Source: Silurus meridionalis (lineage: Eukaryota; Chordata; Actinopteri; Siluriformes; Siluridae). Taken from it: a stretch of DNA of 64,000 nucleotides. A model generated the notes under the pieces. It was given only the letters and a program-made list of their open reading frames with translations, did not search any database and was not told where the DNA came from. The stretch's first letter is position 1; each line of letters opens with the position of its first letter. Below are positions 38,383 to 50,740 of the stretch, piece after piece. Position numbers and translations under genes: made by a program. The DNA lies in contig NC_060893.1 of assembly GCF_014805685.1 (NCBI RefSeq), forward strand, positions 12,487,773 to 12,551,772. Reading direction: 5' to 3'.

Positions 38383-39065
38383 ACATATATCTGTGAAACA
38401 CCTATTGGTACTGCTTTCAGGAGCAATAAATACTAGTTTTAGTTTTTGAAAAATGTCTAAGCTTTCTTTCTTCCTCTATTCTAAAAAAAAAAAGCGTCAC
38501 TCATCAGCTTGGAGAAGCCTCAGTGTGTTTTGTTAAAGAGGTGGAGTGAGGAATGTGTTAGGTTCTAACACACATCTCACTGTTCAGTACGAGAGCGAGA
38601 GCGAGAGCGAGGTGATAGTTTGCGTTTTCACTTAAATATGGCTCAGTAACAAACTAACAAAGAAGAGTATTATTGTTATTACTCGAAAATGAATTATTTT
38701 TTTAAGTTATTTGTCAAGTTCAAATAACTTCCATCTGTGTTTATTTTTTGCATATAACATGCTCATAAATGTTTCATGACACTGTCATGGTTATCAGAGG
38801 TGTCACAGAAAATGCGCTGGATTACACCGGTCTTCCTGTTTGTAGTACTACCTCGTCTGTTAGGGTATCCACTAACCCACAGCGCCCTCTCACCTTTGAC
38901 CCTTGACCTTTGACTCTTTAATCCAAAAGGTCAGATAAGTGTTCAGTAGTCAGAGTTGCAGTGCTGGAAAATCCGTCTGTTGCCAATTTTACAGGAAGAC
39001 AGGAAATGCAAACAGGGAAAATTAGCTTGATGTACATTAGAGAGGCAGGATACTGCACTATTCAT

Positions 39066-39071
<6 letters not shown>
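38379..39071. other. Non-coding stretch with clustered motifs
   Basis: Contains four GAGAGC units at 38590-38613 and the CTCF/DR1-like cluster at 38879-38916. No exon supported. Confidence 0.5.
38879..38916. promoter_or_regulatory. CTCF-like core plus overlapping DR1-like sites
   Basis: On the minus strand, AGAGGGCGCTG (38880-38890) matches the 11-base right half of the CTCF consensus, although the left half is poor. Directly to the right, TGACCCTTGACCT (38898-38910) and TGACCTTTGACTC (38904-38916) are overlapping DR1-type arrangements of AGGTCA-like half-sites, with a further AGGTCA at 38930. Binding is inference. Confidence 0.35.
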
Positions 39072-39113
<42 letters not shown>

Positions 39114-39150
39114 TGTGTGTCTGTGTGTCTGTGTGTCTGTGTGTGTGTGT
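39072..39150. repeat. (GT)n with (TGTC)n interruptions
   Basis: A pure GT block to 39112 followed by four CTGTGTGT-type octamer units. Confidence 0.95.
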
Positions 39151-39257
39151 AAGACTGTGGTCGATACAGCACTGTCAGTCCAGAGCTCGTCAGCATTATT
39201 AATAAAATAGGCAGAGACTGCCACACATCACCATCTGTGCTTGCATAGTTGCTGCTG

Positions 39258-39258
<1 letters not shown>

Positions 39259-39352
<94 letters not shown>
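39259..39352. repeat. Long (CA)n microsatellite
   Basis: A 94-base uninterrupted CA tract that faces the GT tract at 39072-39112 across about 145 bases. Confidence 0.97.
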
Positions 39353-39354
<2 letters not shown>

Positions 39355-39899
39355 TGATGACACTAACGCAAAACCAATTCCTTTTTCTAAAACCATTAAC
39401 ATTACTCAGAATTTACAACATGTCAGTCTGCTGGTGGGAACAGAAACTTGTCCACGTTGAATATTTTACAGCAGCCTGTAAATCACACATTCCTGTTAAT
39501 GATTAAACTATATTGTTATGGTTTTGCCCCGCTCCTTTTTGAAAAGATCAATTTAAATAAGCAGTTTACAGATGTAGCTGATGGTAAAAGTGCTTATAAA
39601 GGGCATAACTATGTTTCTGACATGATTGAATGACGGTAGTTATTTATATGTATGTGTGCGAGAGATAGTTTGTTTGTAAGTGCTGTTGCGAGTCTTGTTA
39701 CTTCATGTTTGTGTGAGAGTGTGTGTATGTGTGGTAAGTGTATGTGTTTCTCTACCCCCCCCACTCTTCTCCACTCTTCTTCGCAGTGGGTAGCCAGCCA
39801 TCCTTTGATACTCTCCATTCTCTTTACTCTTTCACTCATTCACACACAGAATAGCACTCATTCCCATAACAGCCACCCCACCCCCCACCCACACACTCA

Positions 39900-39901
<2 letters not shown>
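39353..39901. other. Non-coding stretch
   Basis: No exon supported. 39757-39785 has CCACTCTTCT in tandem beside a C8 run, and 39880-39890 is C-rich. Confidence 0.5.

Positions 39902-39981
<80 letters not shown>
39902..39981. repeat. (CA)n microsatellite
   Basis: About 40 uninterrupted CA units. Confidence 0.97.
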
Positions 39982-39985
<4 letters not shown>

Positions 39986-40674
39986 CACCATCGACTGCTC
40001 CTCCCTCCTCTCAACCACCGTTGCTACAGTGACCGTGTCAGACACTCGCTCATCCCACCATGATTACTTGAGTGGAAAAGAAGCATTCTAAATAAATAAA
40101 TAAACAAACAAACAGATGACAGGAATGAGTGGATGAAATGAGGCTAGAAATCAAGAGAGTGAAATTATGAGATGACACATAGGAGATATTAGTTATATCA
40201 TTCATGCTGCAGTTATGAATAGAAGATGAGTTGAAATGGATTATAAAAAAGTAAGAAAGCATGCAGGTAGGTGAAACACTGTGTCAGGTAAAGGTCCCGA
40301 GCTTCTCTGTTTGATATTTCTTCAATCTGTTACAGGAATATTACAGCATTGTTCAACTCACACATCTGTAGCCTATGTCTAATTACTGCTGATAAACAAC
40401 TTTTTAAACATTTTCCTACTGAGAAAATAAGCTCAAACTTATTTATTGAAAACTCACTTATAATGAAAATCCAAGGGCAGTTTTGGATAGTCTTCAGATC
40501 CACCTCGACTTAAACCAGGATGATTTCATGAAGTAAATAAAGATGTAAATTTGGGGCTCATTTTTTTGAAGGGAACAATTTGTGTAGTTAGGTTTTGCTT
40601 GATGGTGTATGGATACCACACAATTTTCAGAAATTATTTCCCAATAATACAGTGTTGATGGCAGTATTTCTAAA

Positions 40675-40819
40675 CTAAGATGTAATGCTTGAATCTGATT
40701 GGTCAGAAGGTGCACAATGTTAAGCTGATTTACAGTAAAACATAAGACAAATAGCTTTGAGGATTTTTGTTATTTCAAGAGAAACTTGTTATATAATATA
40801 TGATATAAGATATATACTC
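40675..40819 (+). repeat. Copy 1 of a dispersed repeat family
   Basis: TGTAATGCTTGAATCTGATTGG and TCAGAAGGTG are shared with the repeat at 56965-57146, where the same GATTGGTCAGAAGGTG word occurs. After this word the two copies diverge quickly. The element is not classified. The hAT-like element begins immediately to the right. Confidence 0.4.
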
Positions 40820-41709
40820 CAGTGGTGGGCCGTGCATTTGGTACCTGGGCCTTCAGCGGGGACGTACCCGACTTAATCCACCTCTTAATACCACCACTAT
40901 CACATTGCAATTATAGAAACCATCAATACTATACAAAAACACAATATAACAACGTGTGGCATTACAGAGAGAGAGGCATTTCACATATGGAGGGTGAATA
41001 CCATTTTTCTAAAGCAAGAAACCCAGTTAAGACTCCAAACCTCTACACTACAACCGCAACTGTGCACCTACATCATCTGAATGTATATGATGTTCAGAAT
41101 CAATATTTGTCTAATAACATGACAAAAACATTACAATTTAAATAAAATACAACCTACTCAGCAAAGATGCAGACTATAATGTGCACCACTCCTCAAAGAC
41201 TGTAAGTCAGTGGTACCTCTTGTATTCACTGGTCTGGAAGTGGTAAACAAACCCTTTCCCGGGCTGAGACAAGCTAGCTAGCTCCGGGGTTGGCTGACCT
41301 CTCCTTACGATGTCTAGCTTTCTTGAAAATGGATTTTTAAGTAAGTCCGAGACTAAATGAATTTCTCTTCCTTTGAATGTATAAAAAAAAGTCTAACTCA
41401 GATGTATTAAAATGTACAGCGCACATTTGGATGTTTCCCTCTGACCAACCAATCAGAGGATGGAAAAATGCTGACGCTATTCTGGGCCAGCTAGCTGCCC
41501 TGTGCAGCAAATTTGAAATCTCATTGGTTAAAGAAACAGAGAAATTGTTCTCTGAAACGCTATGAAATGAAGAGAATAAACTGTTGGGAATAAATTTATA
41601 CAATTTTATGAAACAAATATTAGAATTTAGGTTGTGAATGTAGGTCAGTGCTTCTGATAATGTTTAGACCAGCAGAGAAGGCTTTGCTGGCCCTGACAGC
41701 CCACCACTG
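40820..41709. mobile_element. hAT-like DNA transposon, non-autonomous
   Basis: The left end is CAGTGGTGGGCCGT and the reverse complement of the right end is CAGTGGTGGGCTGT, giving 13 of 14 matching terminal bases starting with CAG as expected for hAT ends. The flanks are ATATACTC (40812-40819) and ATATAATC (41710-41717), an 8-base target duplication matching at 7 positions, the length typical of hAT. The 890-base interior has only short frames (up to 107 codons at the left end, 88 on the minus strand) with no transposase motif I recognise, so it depends on a transposase supplied elsewhere. GCTAGCTAGCTCCGGGGTTGG near 41273 is also typical, in my memory, of this fish family. Confidence 0.8.
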
Positions 41710-41719
41710 ATATAATCTA

Positions 41720-42000
41720 TGTAGACAAAGGTTTGTGGACCTCTCACTTATACCCATTTAGTCCCTATTTGCTGTTATAATAACCTTCACTCTTTTAGGA
41801 AGCCTTGTGGCTCAGTCAGCCACAAGGCATGAGTAAAGTCAGGTACTGATGTAGGGTGAGGAGGCCTGTAATTTATTTATCATTTCAAATAATCCCAAAG
41901 GTGTTCACTAGGGTTGAGGTCGAAGTTCTATAGCAGGCCACTCAAGATGCTTCAACTTGCCTACAATTCATCAAGAACATCTTTAGATCTCCTCATCATC
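41720..42000 (-). pseudogene. Decayed Tc1/mariner-type transposase fragment
   Basis: Read on the minus strand, 41894-41943 encodes WPA, then a one-base shift, then NFDLNPSEHLW, which corresponds to the conserved WPxQSPDLNPxEHLW region around the third catalytic residues of Tc1-type DDE transposases. Flanking words (GCTGTTATAATAACCTTCACTC, AGCCACAAGGCATGAGTAAAG) fit the same family. Frameshifts and stop codons make it non-functional. N- and C-terminal parts are lost or unrecognisable. Confidence 0.6.
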
Positions 42001-43489
42001 ATCATCATAAGAATGTAGTTTTTTATATATTTATTTATATTTATTACAATATTCATTGACAGTTTTCAACTACTCTCCCTAGGTGTGAAAATATTTTATC
42101 CTGGTAAAAACGCATACACTAGATATTATACAAATATAATGGAAACTAAATCAGGAAAAAATTTGATGCATTATTTATTTGTGCTCGTGTAAGTGCTGAG
42201 GTAATATTTAATCTTGTTTTATAGTTTAAGAGATTTTTAGAATTGTGTAAGATCTTAAATCATATGGCAGGGAACTGTGATAAATGAGGCAGCAAATAAG
42301 GGAAAGAGAAAAATACAGAGTGCAATGTCTGTGTGTATGTGATTGTTCAGGAGGCTTGATTATACTGATTGAGAAGTGCAGTGTGTGCTCCCAGATGTCC
42401 AATGTCTCTTACATTTATCCACTTACATGTGTCTGCAGTGCCTGGCTTTATAAACAGCCTTCTTCTTGCAGGTGCATCAGGGAAAGTGTGTCTAACTGAA
42501 AAGCAGTGAATAGCAAAAGCGCCAGCTGTGCTTCTAACTGTGGCTCCAGAGGCCTCGACCACAATGCTGTCACTCACTCGTTTATTTCTAACTATGTGCA
42601 GGTTGTTGTTTAGAGAGACACACAATAGCAGCAGCAAGACAATGTGTTTAACTGTGTGCTAAACTGCAAGATCACTAAGTAGACATCAGTAGGCATTTGC
42701 GTCTAAGGATCTCTTACCATAGAGGTCAAGCAGCAGACTTTTTACCAAGACACAGAGGCAAACAAACAGAGCACTAACACAGTATTTGTTAAAAGGTGGA
42801 CCTTCTTTCATTTAATATAGGCAGGTGTGTGTGTGTGTGTGTGGGTGTGTATTTGTAGGTGTGTGTGCATGTGAGAGTGTGTGGTTAGGCAAAATGCCAG
42901 CAGGTTTAATTGCTTAGAGACTCTAGAGGCACCATTAAACTTATGTTACTGATCTTTGTCTTTCATGCTGTCCCACATAATTTGTAAATGATCTATAAAA
43001 CCCAACATTATGGGATTGTGTTGGCCAGTAACTGCACCTTGGGCTATGGCATGGACCAATTTTACACTTTATGGCATTGTTCTTATGGTATTCTTGGTTG
43101 TAACAAATCTTATAATAGCATAATTATTGCAGTCATGATTTTAAAAGGAATTAGGAAAGCAAACATTAAACCTGTTTTGAAGACCACACAAATAGCTCAG
43201 TAGGGTGATTCCTCATCAGGCTGGAAAAATAAAAGCACAGAAGGCCTACACCTTTTAATACGAATGAATACATAAAATGGCAACAACTTACCATGAATTT
43301 ATGTAAGACAAAAACGTGACATTACCTGCTAGTAAATTGTTGTGGTAAAAGATTAATAAAGCATTTTTATAGGATAATCAATTAAATGGTCCAGGCCACA
43401 TTACTCTAAGCCTTCCTATAACAGCACTTCCACAATGTTTTATTTCTCTTTTATCATTAGTAAAGATCACAAAATAACTAACAAACAAA
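42001..43489. other. Non-coding stretch
   Basis: No supported gene. A short broken GT array lies at 42823-42870 and a CAT run at 41995-42008. Confidence 0.5.
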
Positions 43490-43640
43490 TAAACCCTTTA
43501 TAAAAAGTGACACAATATGACGAGTTATAACACGATTTACATGCTGCTATCAGCCATGCTGGTAAAGAAAATGAATCAGCCTCTTTTGACCGATCAGAAT
43601 TTAAACATCAATTGCAGTGTAATAAAAGACAAAATAAATC
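43490..43640 (-). repeat. Copy 2 of a dispersed repeat family
   Basis: The reverse complement reads ATTCTGATCGGTCAAAAGAGG, CTGATTCATTTTCTTTACCA and GCATGGCTGATAGCAGCATG. This parallels TCTGATTGGTCAGAAGGTG, TTGATTGATTTTCTAGAACA and GCAGCTCTGGCAGCAGTTC of the copy at 56965-57146. It is more diverged than that copy. Confidence 0.35.
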
Positions 43641-44344
43641 ATAATTCAAATCAAACATTTTTAGCACAGTTACTTTAAAAACAATCTACAGGTTTACAGA
43701 CGTTAACATGTCTTTGCTTTGATGACGTTTTTCCCCTTACAAAGCAAAGGATCAAACAAAACCTGTTTTATGAGGTGTTTTAACTACACACCTGTGAGGA
43801 TTAAATCTGACACTTACTCCCTACACTAGCCATGTTATCATTTCAAAGCTAGCCCATCAGACCTTTTATACAGCCCACAGAAGATCATGATTGGTTAATG
43901 ATGTTAGTAAGGGGAACCATAATTTTTACCCAAAGAACATGGAAAATTTTTACTTCCAACACTAATGTGTATAGCATTATCAGGATTCCTGTGTGAAATG
44001 AAACGATGAATTTTATCTGGTCTGCCAGAAAGCCAGTCTAATGTTGAACAGAACCTCAGTGTAACCAATCAGAAAAGAATGCACAATGCAGCATTATGCA
44101 TATCTGCACCGCTGTCTTGGTGCTTCCTTTTTAAAATCTTCCTTTGTGCATTATAGAATGGAAAGCTGGATATTAATCCTAGTCTATGCAGGCCAGTGTA
44201 AGTAGGCCAGTGCAGTGTAGCCTATCCACACTTCTATACATTATACATATTCTATAAACAAATTCCAGTCTGGCCCTTGCATATAGACATGATCTTCAGG
44301 GTAAATGAGGGCCCCAAAAACAAAGAACAAAATTGTCAACCTCT

Positions 44345-44348
<4 letters not shown>
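43641..44348. other. Non-coding stretch
   Basis: No gene or element recognised. A further TGTAACCAATCAGAAAAGAATGC-like word near 44060 may be another scrap of the family at 43490. Confidence 0.5.

Positions 44349-44411
<63 letters not shown>
44349..44411. repeat. (CT)n microsatellite
   Basis: About 31 uninterrupted CT units. Confidence 0.97.
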
Positions 44412-44412
<1 letters not shown>

Positions 44413-44660
44413 ATTTTTGACAAACTCACTCACTCACTCAAAAAAAATCCAATATAATAAACACTTTTCTCTTGGGGCCAGAAAATGAATCAAAAGTGTA
44501 ATTAATTTGTTTGAGTCATTGCTGTAACTAATAAGCTGGTAATTATATAGTATTTTCCAGTAGCATGCCTTTTCTTTCCTTTTCTCTGTGAAACATTTAC
44601 TCTAATTTGTAGAAAACAAATCTCTTTGATGCATCAACCAATTAAGGAAGTGTGTGTGGA

Positions 44661-44664
<4 letters not shown>

Positions 44665-44718
<54 letters not shown>
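44665..44718. repeat. (GA)n microsatellite
   Basis: About 27 uninterrupted GA units. It is the reverse complement of the CT array 250 bases to the left, so the two can pair. Confidence 0.97.
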
Positions 44719-44719
<1 letters not shown>

Positions 44720-45069
44720 AGGAGAGTGACACACACAGAAGACCTATGGGGCTTTCAGTGCTCTATTCAATGTGTTCAGTTCTCCTCTCAAGCACACTAT
44801 GATGCCCTGCTGCTGTGGGACTAATAAAGCAGGAGAAGGGATTTTGGTGCTATATGATCTGCTTTAACACTAGGTGTTTACTATTCCATCCAAGCGGCTC
44901 TTCGGTGTTTCCGTCTTATCCTTCACACGGCTCCTCATTTGCATAATCTGCATAATCAGCCTGATTTCAACAGCTAGCACTTCTGCATATGATCATGTGG
45001 CTAAGTGGTAAATCAAAATTAGGGCAATCATTTGTGAGCCCATGGCAAACTGCTGCTGCTGCTAGAAAA

Positions 45070-45363
<294 letters not shown>

Positions 45364-45523
45364 AGAGAGTGAATGAGTGAATGAGAAAGAGACATAAGCA
45401 GAGCAAAGAAAATTAAACTAGACTTCTTTTTGTCAACAAAACAAATGTAAGACAACGAGATGAACAGCACATTAAGCAAGAAGTCCTGCTTTCCATAAAC
45501 ACACCCACATGTGTACACACACA

Positions 45524-45629
<106 letters not shown>

Positions 45630-45728
45630 ACACACACCACACTTACACGTATGTACATGCAAACGTGTACAAATGCATGCACACGTACATATTATTTGAA
45701 ACAAATAGAAGTACTCAGACTCTGTTAT

Positions 45729-45743
45729 CTCTCTCTCACACTT

Positions 45744-45775
<32 letters not shown>

Positions 45776-45860
45776 TCGCATTCTTTGTGTCTTTTGGTCT
45801 CTCTTTCTCTCTCGCTTTCTCACTCTTTTTCTCACAGGCTCTCTCTCTCTTTCAAATAGT
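45729..45860. repeat. Degenerate CT-rich tract
   Basis: Imperfect CTCT sequence with GTCT, TTTC and CGCTTT interruptions over about 130 bases. Confidence 0.85.
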
Positions 45861-46429
45861 AGTCACCACGTACACCTGCTGTTTCTGTTTATTCTAGCTT
45901 GCTTATCTTACACCGCTGCACACTGCACTCTGTTTGTTTATCCAGTGGGTGTGTGTGCAGGTGTGTATGTGTGGCCATCCTCCATCTAATCACGCTAATC
46001 TCCATTTATAACCCTATCTCTCTCTCACTGTGTCAGGCCTGCACACAATGAATCACTCTCTCTTTTCCCACTCCTAACACGCCACACTTTAATTACCGCA
46101 AGGAGAGTCAAAGACGAAAGCTATAATATACACGTATGAATTTAAAACCTGTGAGGGTGGAGGACACGTCATGACCTTTGTGTCAGATGGTTTTCTGTGT
46201 CTCTGGGGGAAGATGGAACATCTGATAGGTGCTTGTAAAGCTGAGTTCATGATGTGTAGGGTGTAAGTGTGAGGAATGTGAGTCCAAGAATAATACCATA
46301 GGTGTAGGTTTAAAAGGCCGAGAGTGGTAATGTGATTAAAATGACATTGTGTAAACGTCAAGGTCACTTAGTGAAAGGGTGAGTGGGATGCTTGAAGACA
46401 TATAGCGGAGATACATCATCACTGTTTAT

Positions 46430-46620
46430 TCTTTGCACATGTGAAAATACTGCGTAGCCTATGTGTAAGAAAAACAGTCATGTGTAAAGAAACAAGTGGG
46501 TGTGAAAAATCCACTATATGCGAAAAACGTTAAATGAAACAATATGTAAAGCATTTGAAAGCACACGTGCAGATTCCACGTCTGACTCTTTTCATGTCAC
46601 GTCATGTGGCTCTTTTAGTT
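46430..46620. repeat. Degenerate CACATGTG-rich repeat block
   Basis: Recurring words such as GCACATGTGAAAATAC, CATGTGTAAAGAAACAAG, GGGTGTGAAAAATCC, AATATGTAAAGCAT and CACACGTGC. They resemble the block at 2320-2690, including a closing TTTTGTCTGTG word present at both loci. Unclassified. Confidence 0.4.
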
Positions 46621-46778
46621 TTGTCTGTGAGGGAAATTTACAGCATTTTGATGAGGACCAGGCAAAAGGTCTCCAGAGTTATTCTTATTTGACAAAAAAT
46701 ATATGCCCCCCTTCCCTAAGCATTGGTGCTGTAGTAGAACAATGCAACCAGCTAGTAAATAACTTTTTATTCATCCCT

Positions 46779-46780
<2 letters not shown>

Positions 46781-46837
<57 letters not shown>
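46781..46837. repeat. (GT)n microsatellite
   Basis: About 28 uninterrupted GT units. Confidence 0.97.
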
Positions 46838-46843
<6 letters not shown>

Positions 46844-46925
46844 AGTGGATGTGCTGCTGCTTTCTACTTTTCCTTCAAACAGCTGCACTCAAATTGTAGC
46901 AATGACAAATTGATCTCTTTAACAC

Positions 46926-46928
<3 letters not shown>

Positions 46929-46985
<57 letters not shown>
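46929..46985. repeat. (CT)n microsatellite
   Basis: About 25 CT units with a TTT break near the right end. Confidence 0.95.
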
Positions 46986-47126
46986 CTAGTCTATTGTCCA
47001 TAATCCGCCTGCTCCCCCCTAGTTTCACAGCCGCAGGTGCTTCAGTTATCAGTTAGTACTAACTGCCACACATTTGCACACACATACACACATAACACCC
47101 CCCCCCCACACACACACACCTACACA

Positions 47127-47137
47127 CACAAATACAC

Positions 47138-47192
<55 letters not shown>

Positions 47193-47312
47193 CAGTAGAA
47201 GCATGCAAAAGGTCCAGGACCTTTGACTTGTTTAAAAGGTCTGTAGGGTAAACGTTGGCATTTTCCCACAGCTGCTGACCTCTTTTTTTGGTGCCACCGC
47301 ACACTTGACTTG

Positions 47313-47345
<33 letters not shown>

Positions 47346-47350
47346 TACAC

Positions 47351-47401
<51 letters not shown>

Positions 47402-47530
47402 CAGTAGAAGCATGCAAAAAGGTCCAGGACCTTTGACTTGTTTAAAAAGGTCTGTAGGGTAAACGTTGGCATTTTCCCACAGCTGCTGACCTCTTTTTTT
47501 TTGGTGCCACCGCACACTTGACTTGGCACA
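47127..47530. repeat. 209-bp tandem duplication flanked by CA arrays
   Basis: Two consecutive copies of a unit made of AAATACACCTACACAC, a CA array, and a unique core of about 125 bases beginning TGTACAGTAGAAGCATGC and ending ACACTTGACTTGGCACACAC. The word ACAGTAGAAG starts at 47192 and again at 47401, a period of 209. The cores differ only by homopolymer length (AAAA/AAAAA, TTTAAAAGG/TTTAAAAAGG, T7/T8-9). Frames of 70-258 codons across it are repeat-driven and not genes. Confidence 0.9.
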
Positions 47531-47539
47531 CACACAAAC

Positions 47540-47540
<1 letters not shown>

Positions 47541-47578
<38 letters not shown>

Positions 47579-47617
47579 AGATTTAAGCTCACAATGTGTA
47601 TTTGTATGTGTGCGCAA

Positions 47618-47660
<43 letters not shown>
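47541..47660. repeat. (CA)n and facing (GT)n arrays
   Basis: A CA tract (47541-47576) faces a GT tract (47621-47659) across about 45 bases, making another possible hairpin. Confidence 0.93.
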
Positions 47661-47662
<2 letters not shown>

Positions 47663-48010
47663 TGTGTGTAGGCACACAGGAGGTGGGAATCCACAGGAGA
47701 GGAGAATGCTGTAAGCTGGAACTCCCCCCTCATTTCCCTTCTCCCCTTGGCTTTTCTCTTGCTCTTCATGCAGCTTCCTCTCTCGCCACTGAAGGGCTGC
47801 ACGCCTGTCATTAGCACAAAATGGGGGAGGTGCAAGTGCCTCTGGGTACTGATGGGGTGTCTGATCAGGGAGGCGAGGAGGAGACATTCTTCTGAACAGA
47901 GAGAGGCAGAAAGGGAGCGAGGGGGAGAATGAAGAGGGGGTTCATCAGCGCAGGTGGGAGCATAGCCTTTTCATTTTTTTCATTCTTTCACTCATCTGTT
48001 TTGGATGGCA

Positions 48011-48012
<2 letters not shown>

Positions 48013-48076
<64 letters not shown>
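48013..48076. repeat. (GT)n microsatellite
   Basis: About 32 uninterrupted GT units. Confidence 0.97.
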
Positions 48077-48079
<3 letters not shown>

Positions 48080-50740
48080 AAAGGCTGCTTGTTTCCTGCC
48101 TGTGATTCCACAATGGCATTCGTTGTCACTGATTGTGTTGTGTTTACATGTGCAAAATAATGTGCTAACTGCGAAAGACTCTGGCAAATTATCCAACAAA
48201 TTTACACACACTTAAGAGTCTTTGGGTCTAATTGACTTGATCATCTAATACTATTTATTTATTTAATAAAAAATAGATTAGTTGTTACTAGTTGTAGAGT
48301 TTGATTATAAAGTTAGACATTGACCTTGGGCTGTATTTTTTTCTGAGGTGTTTCTTCTCTGTTTGGCAACGTTTTATGCTCGAGTAAATGTAGAAAATGT
48401 AAGATGTCTGATGAACAATATATTTTTACTGAATAGATCAACATTTATACCAATCTGATAATCTGGCTTTAATCTGATAAGGGTAATATAGTTTGTTTGT
48501 GTGATGACTTACACTGATAACACCATCATATTATCAATTATCAATTATCAACACAATGTCCCCAGTCTTCTTTATTATTTTTTTATAGAGTATCGAGACA
48601 TTTCTAGAGTGGCATTTCTCTTTAAAACGTTGTGAGCAATTTAAGAAAGAAAGTTGGGAAAAGTTGGGATACAGAGAGGTAATATAGCGAGGGGAATGTG
48701 TGCATGTAAAAAACATAAAGCATCAAGCATTTGGCTGCCCACAGAACTATCAACAGAAAACTATGTATAATAATGATAGCTGTGCAGGTGACACTGGTGC
48801 AAGACTGGCACAAAACATCATTTATGTACTGTACTTTTTACATTCAAACAAAAAAATGATTCTTCTCTAAGGCTCTTCCAGTAGACTGTTTAATTTATTA
48901 GTTTTGTTGCACCTAGAATATAAACTGTGTACTAATCCAGCATAGCCAACAACCCAGAATAAAATTTGTTCCTTCTTAAACTAATATGTATTCTTCACAC
49001 TAAATTAACTCACTGATAATTTAAAGCACAGGCATAACAACACAGTAAACATGTTCAGCTTGGTTTTGGTTATTAGAATCATGTAAGACTGAAGTGACTC
49101 TAACACATAAAAGACTCTTTCTCCTTTCCCCATTGGGAGGAGACTTGCTGCTGTTTGCTGGTGGGCTTATCATTTTGTAGTAATGGATAATGTGGTTTGC
49201 ATGTTAGTGCTTAAACTTCCTGGTCGATTGGCCTTTGCCAGGGATTTCAGCTAAACAGCCCTCAGCTATTAAAACATCCTGTTTTTTTTTTATCTAGCGT
49301 GTATTTTATGTATTTTTAATCTTGCTCCACTTGATCTCTTTTGCTCTTCTCTCTATTTTACTATCTCACACATTCATTATTTCAACTGTGTCCAAGCTAA
49401 TCTTGTGGAATGTATAAAATAAATAAATAAATGCTGTGCCAAGTAAGTGGCAGTTTATCAAGTACATACTACAGTAAACTACTTTATAGTGTCTCCCTTA
49501 GACCAAAATAAGTGCAAAGGAGCCATGACACTTAGCAATCTGGTTTTATAATTAGACAATCGTGCAAGTATATTATTGTTTTCATGATCAGGGTTCTGCT
49601 CTGTTGTTGGTGGATTTGGTATAAAGCACTAAAGCTTGTTGTGTTTGAGCTGTGAATGGCTCTTCGATCTTTACTGAAGGATTTAGTTGCATTATGTAGA
49701 CTGACAATACAGATTAAAAGCAGTCAAACAAGTGCATTTGGGATTCAGACAGATGATGTGAAAGCGATGTAAAAATTTAATTTTAAACTGTTTATTGCTG
49801 TTGTTATCAAACAACTAATTAATAATTTAAATTATTAAAATTGTACAGCATATATACCAAGTTATATACTAATTAATTAATAAATAAATAAAGAAATATA
49901 TTTTTAAATAGGGCTTAATGGAGCAGGGAGCCTGTGATATTCTTTGTTTCGGTGTTGAAAATAAAAACCCAGCATTGTTATTTATTATTGCGTTTTTAGA
50001 TTCAAAATTATTTTATTGCTCTAAAAATTTTACTTGTAGGAATAAAGTCAGTCAACAAAAAACAATGCACTAAAGAGCAGAACAAGTCAATACATGAGAT
50101 ATACATAATACTGAGTCAGAAAGTGCAAAAAGCAGGTTACTGTGTGCAAATGTTATAGTAGAGATGGACTAAAGAAAGTGTGAGACAGTATAACCAACAG
50201 AATTATGAGTGCAGAATTGATAAATAATAATGTATTGTCTATGCAAACATTATATCCATTTAGACTGAAAAAATCATGGATTTGCAGCATCTGAAGACTT
50301 ATTTTGCTGAATTGTAAATTATATATATATATAAAATAACTTTCATCTTTACATTTTCTTATGTTACTAGATTTTAATAGATATTAGTATATTTTAATGG
50401 CCATTTGAATTGAAATATTGAAAAGGATCACAGTGATTTATCTTAAAGTTAAATGGGTCCTAGGCTCTAAAAGGTTTCAGAGCCTTTAACAGCAAGGTGG
50501 TTTTCAGAATGAGGTTCCACCAGGGATTCATTATTTGTTTTACAGTAAGATAAATCGAAACCAGTAACACACATTATTTGTTGACTTTGTAATCGTCTCT
50601 TGTCTGACATACAGGTCTCTGACTGAATGAGTTTAACTGAAGACAAATAACTACTGTAGAACATACGGAACTCTGTGCATGTTTGATTGTTTCTCTGTGC
50701 ATTTTATTGCATTGTTTATATTTTTGAGTGAGTAGCCCGT
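48077..50740. other. Non-coding stretch upstream of the CpG island
   Basis: AT-rich and free of long arrays. A possible LINE-like scrap lies at 49998-50170. No exon supported. Confidence 0.5.
49998..50170 (-). mobile_element. Possible LINE-like fragment
   Basis: TTCAAAATTATTTTATTGCT, AGAGCAGAACAAGTC, AAAGTGCAAAAAGCAGG and TGTGTGCAAATGTTATAGTAG resemble parts of a fish non-LTR 3' region in reverse orientation. Recognition is weak and from memory only. Confidence 0.25.

Noticed and set aside
47059..47835. 258-codon minus-strand ORF with internal repeats
   Set aside because: The internal repeat is the 209-bp DNA duplication and the rest is CA/GT array. The frame survives only because dinucleotide repeats lack stops.
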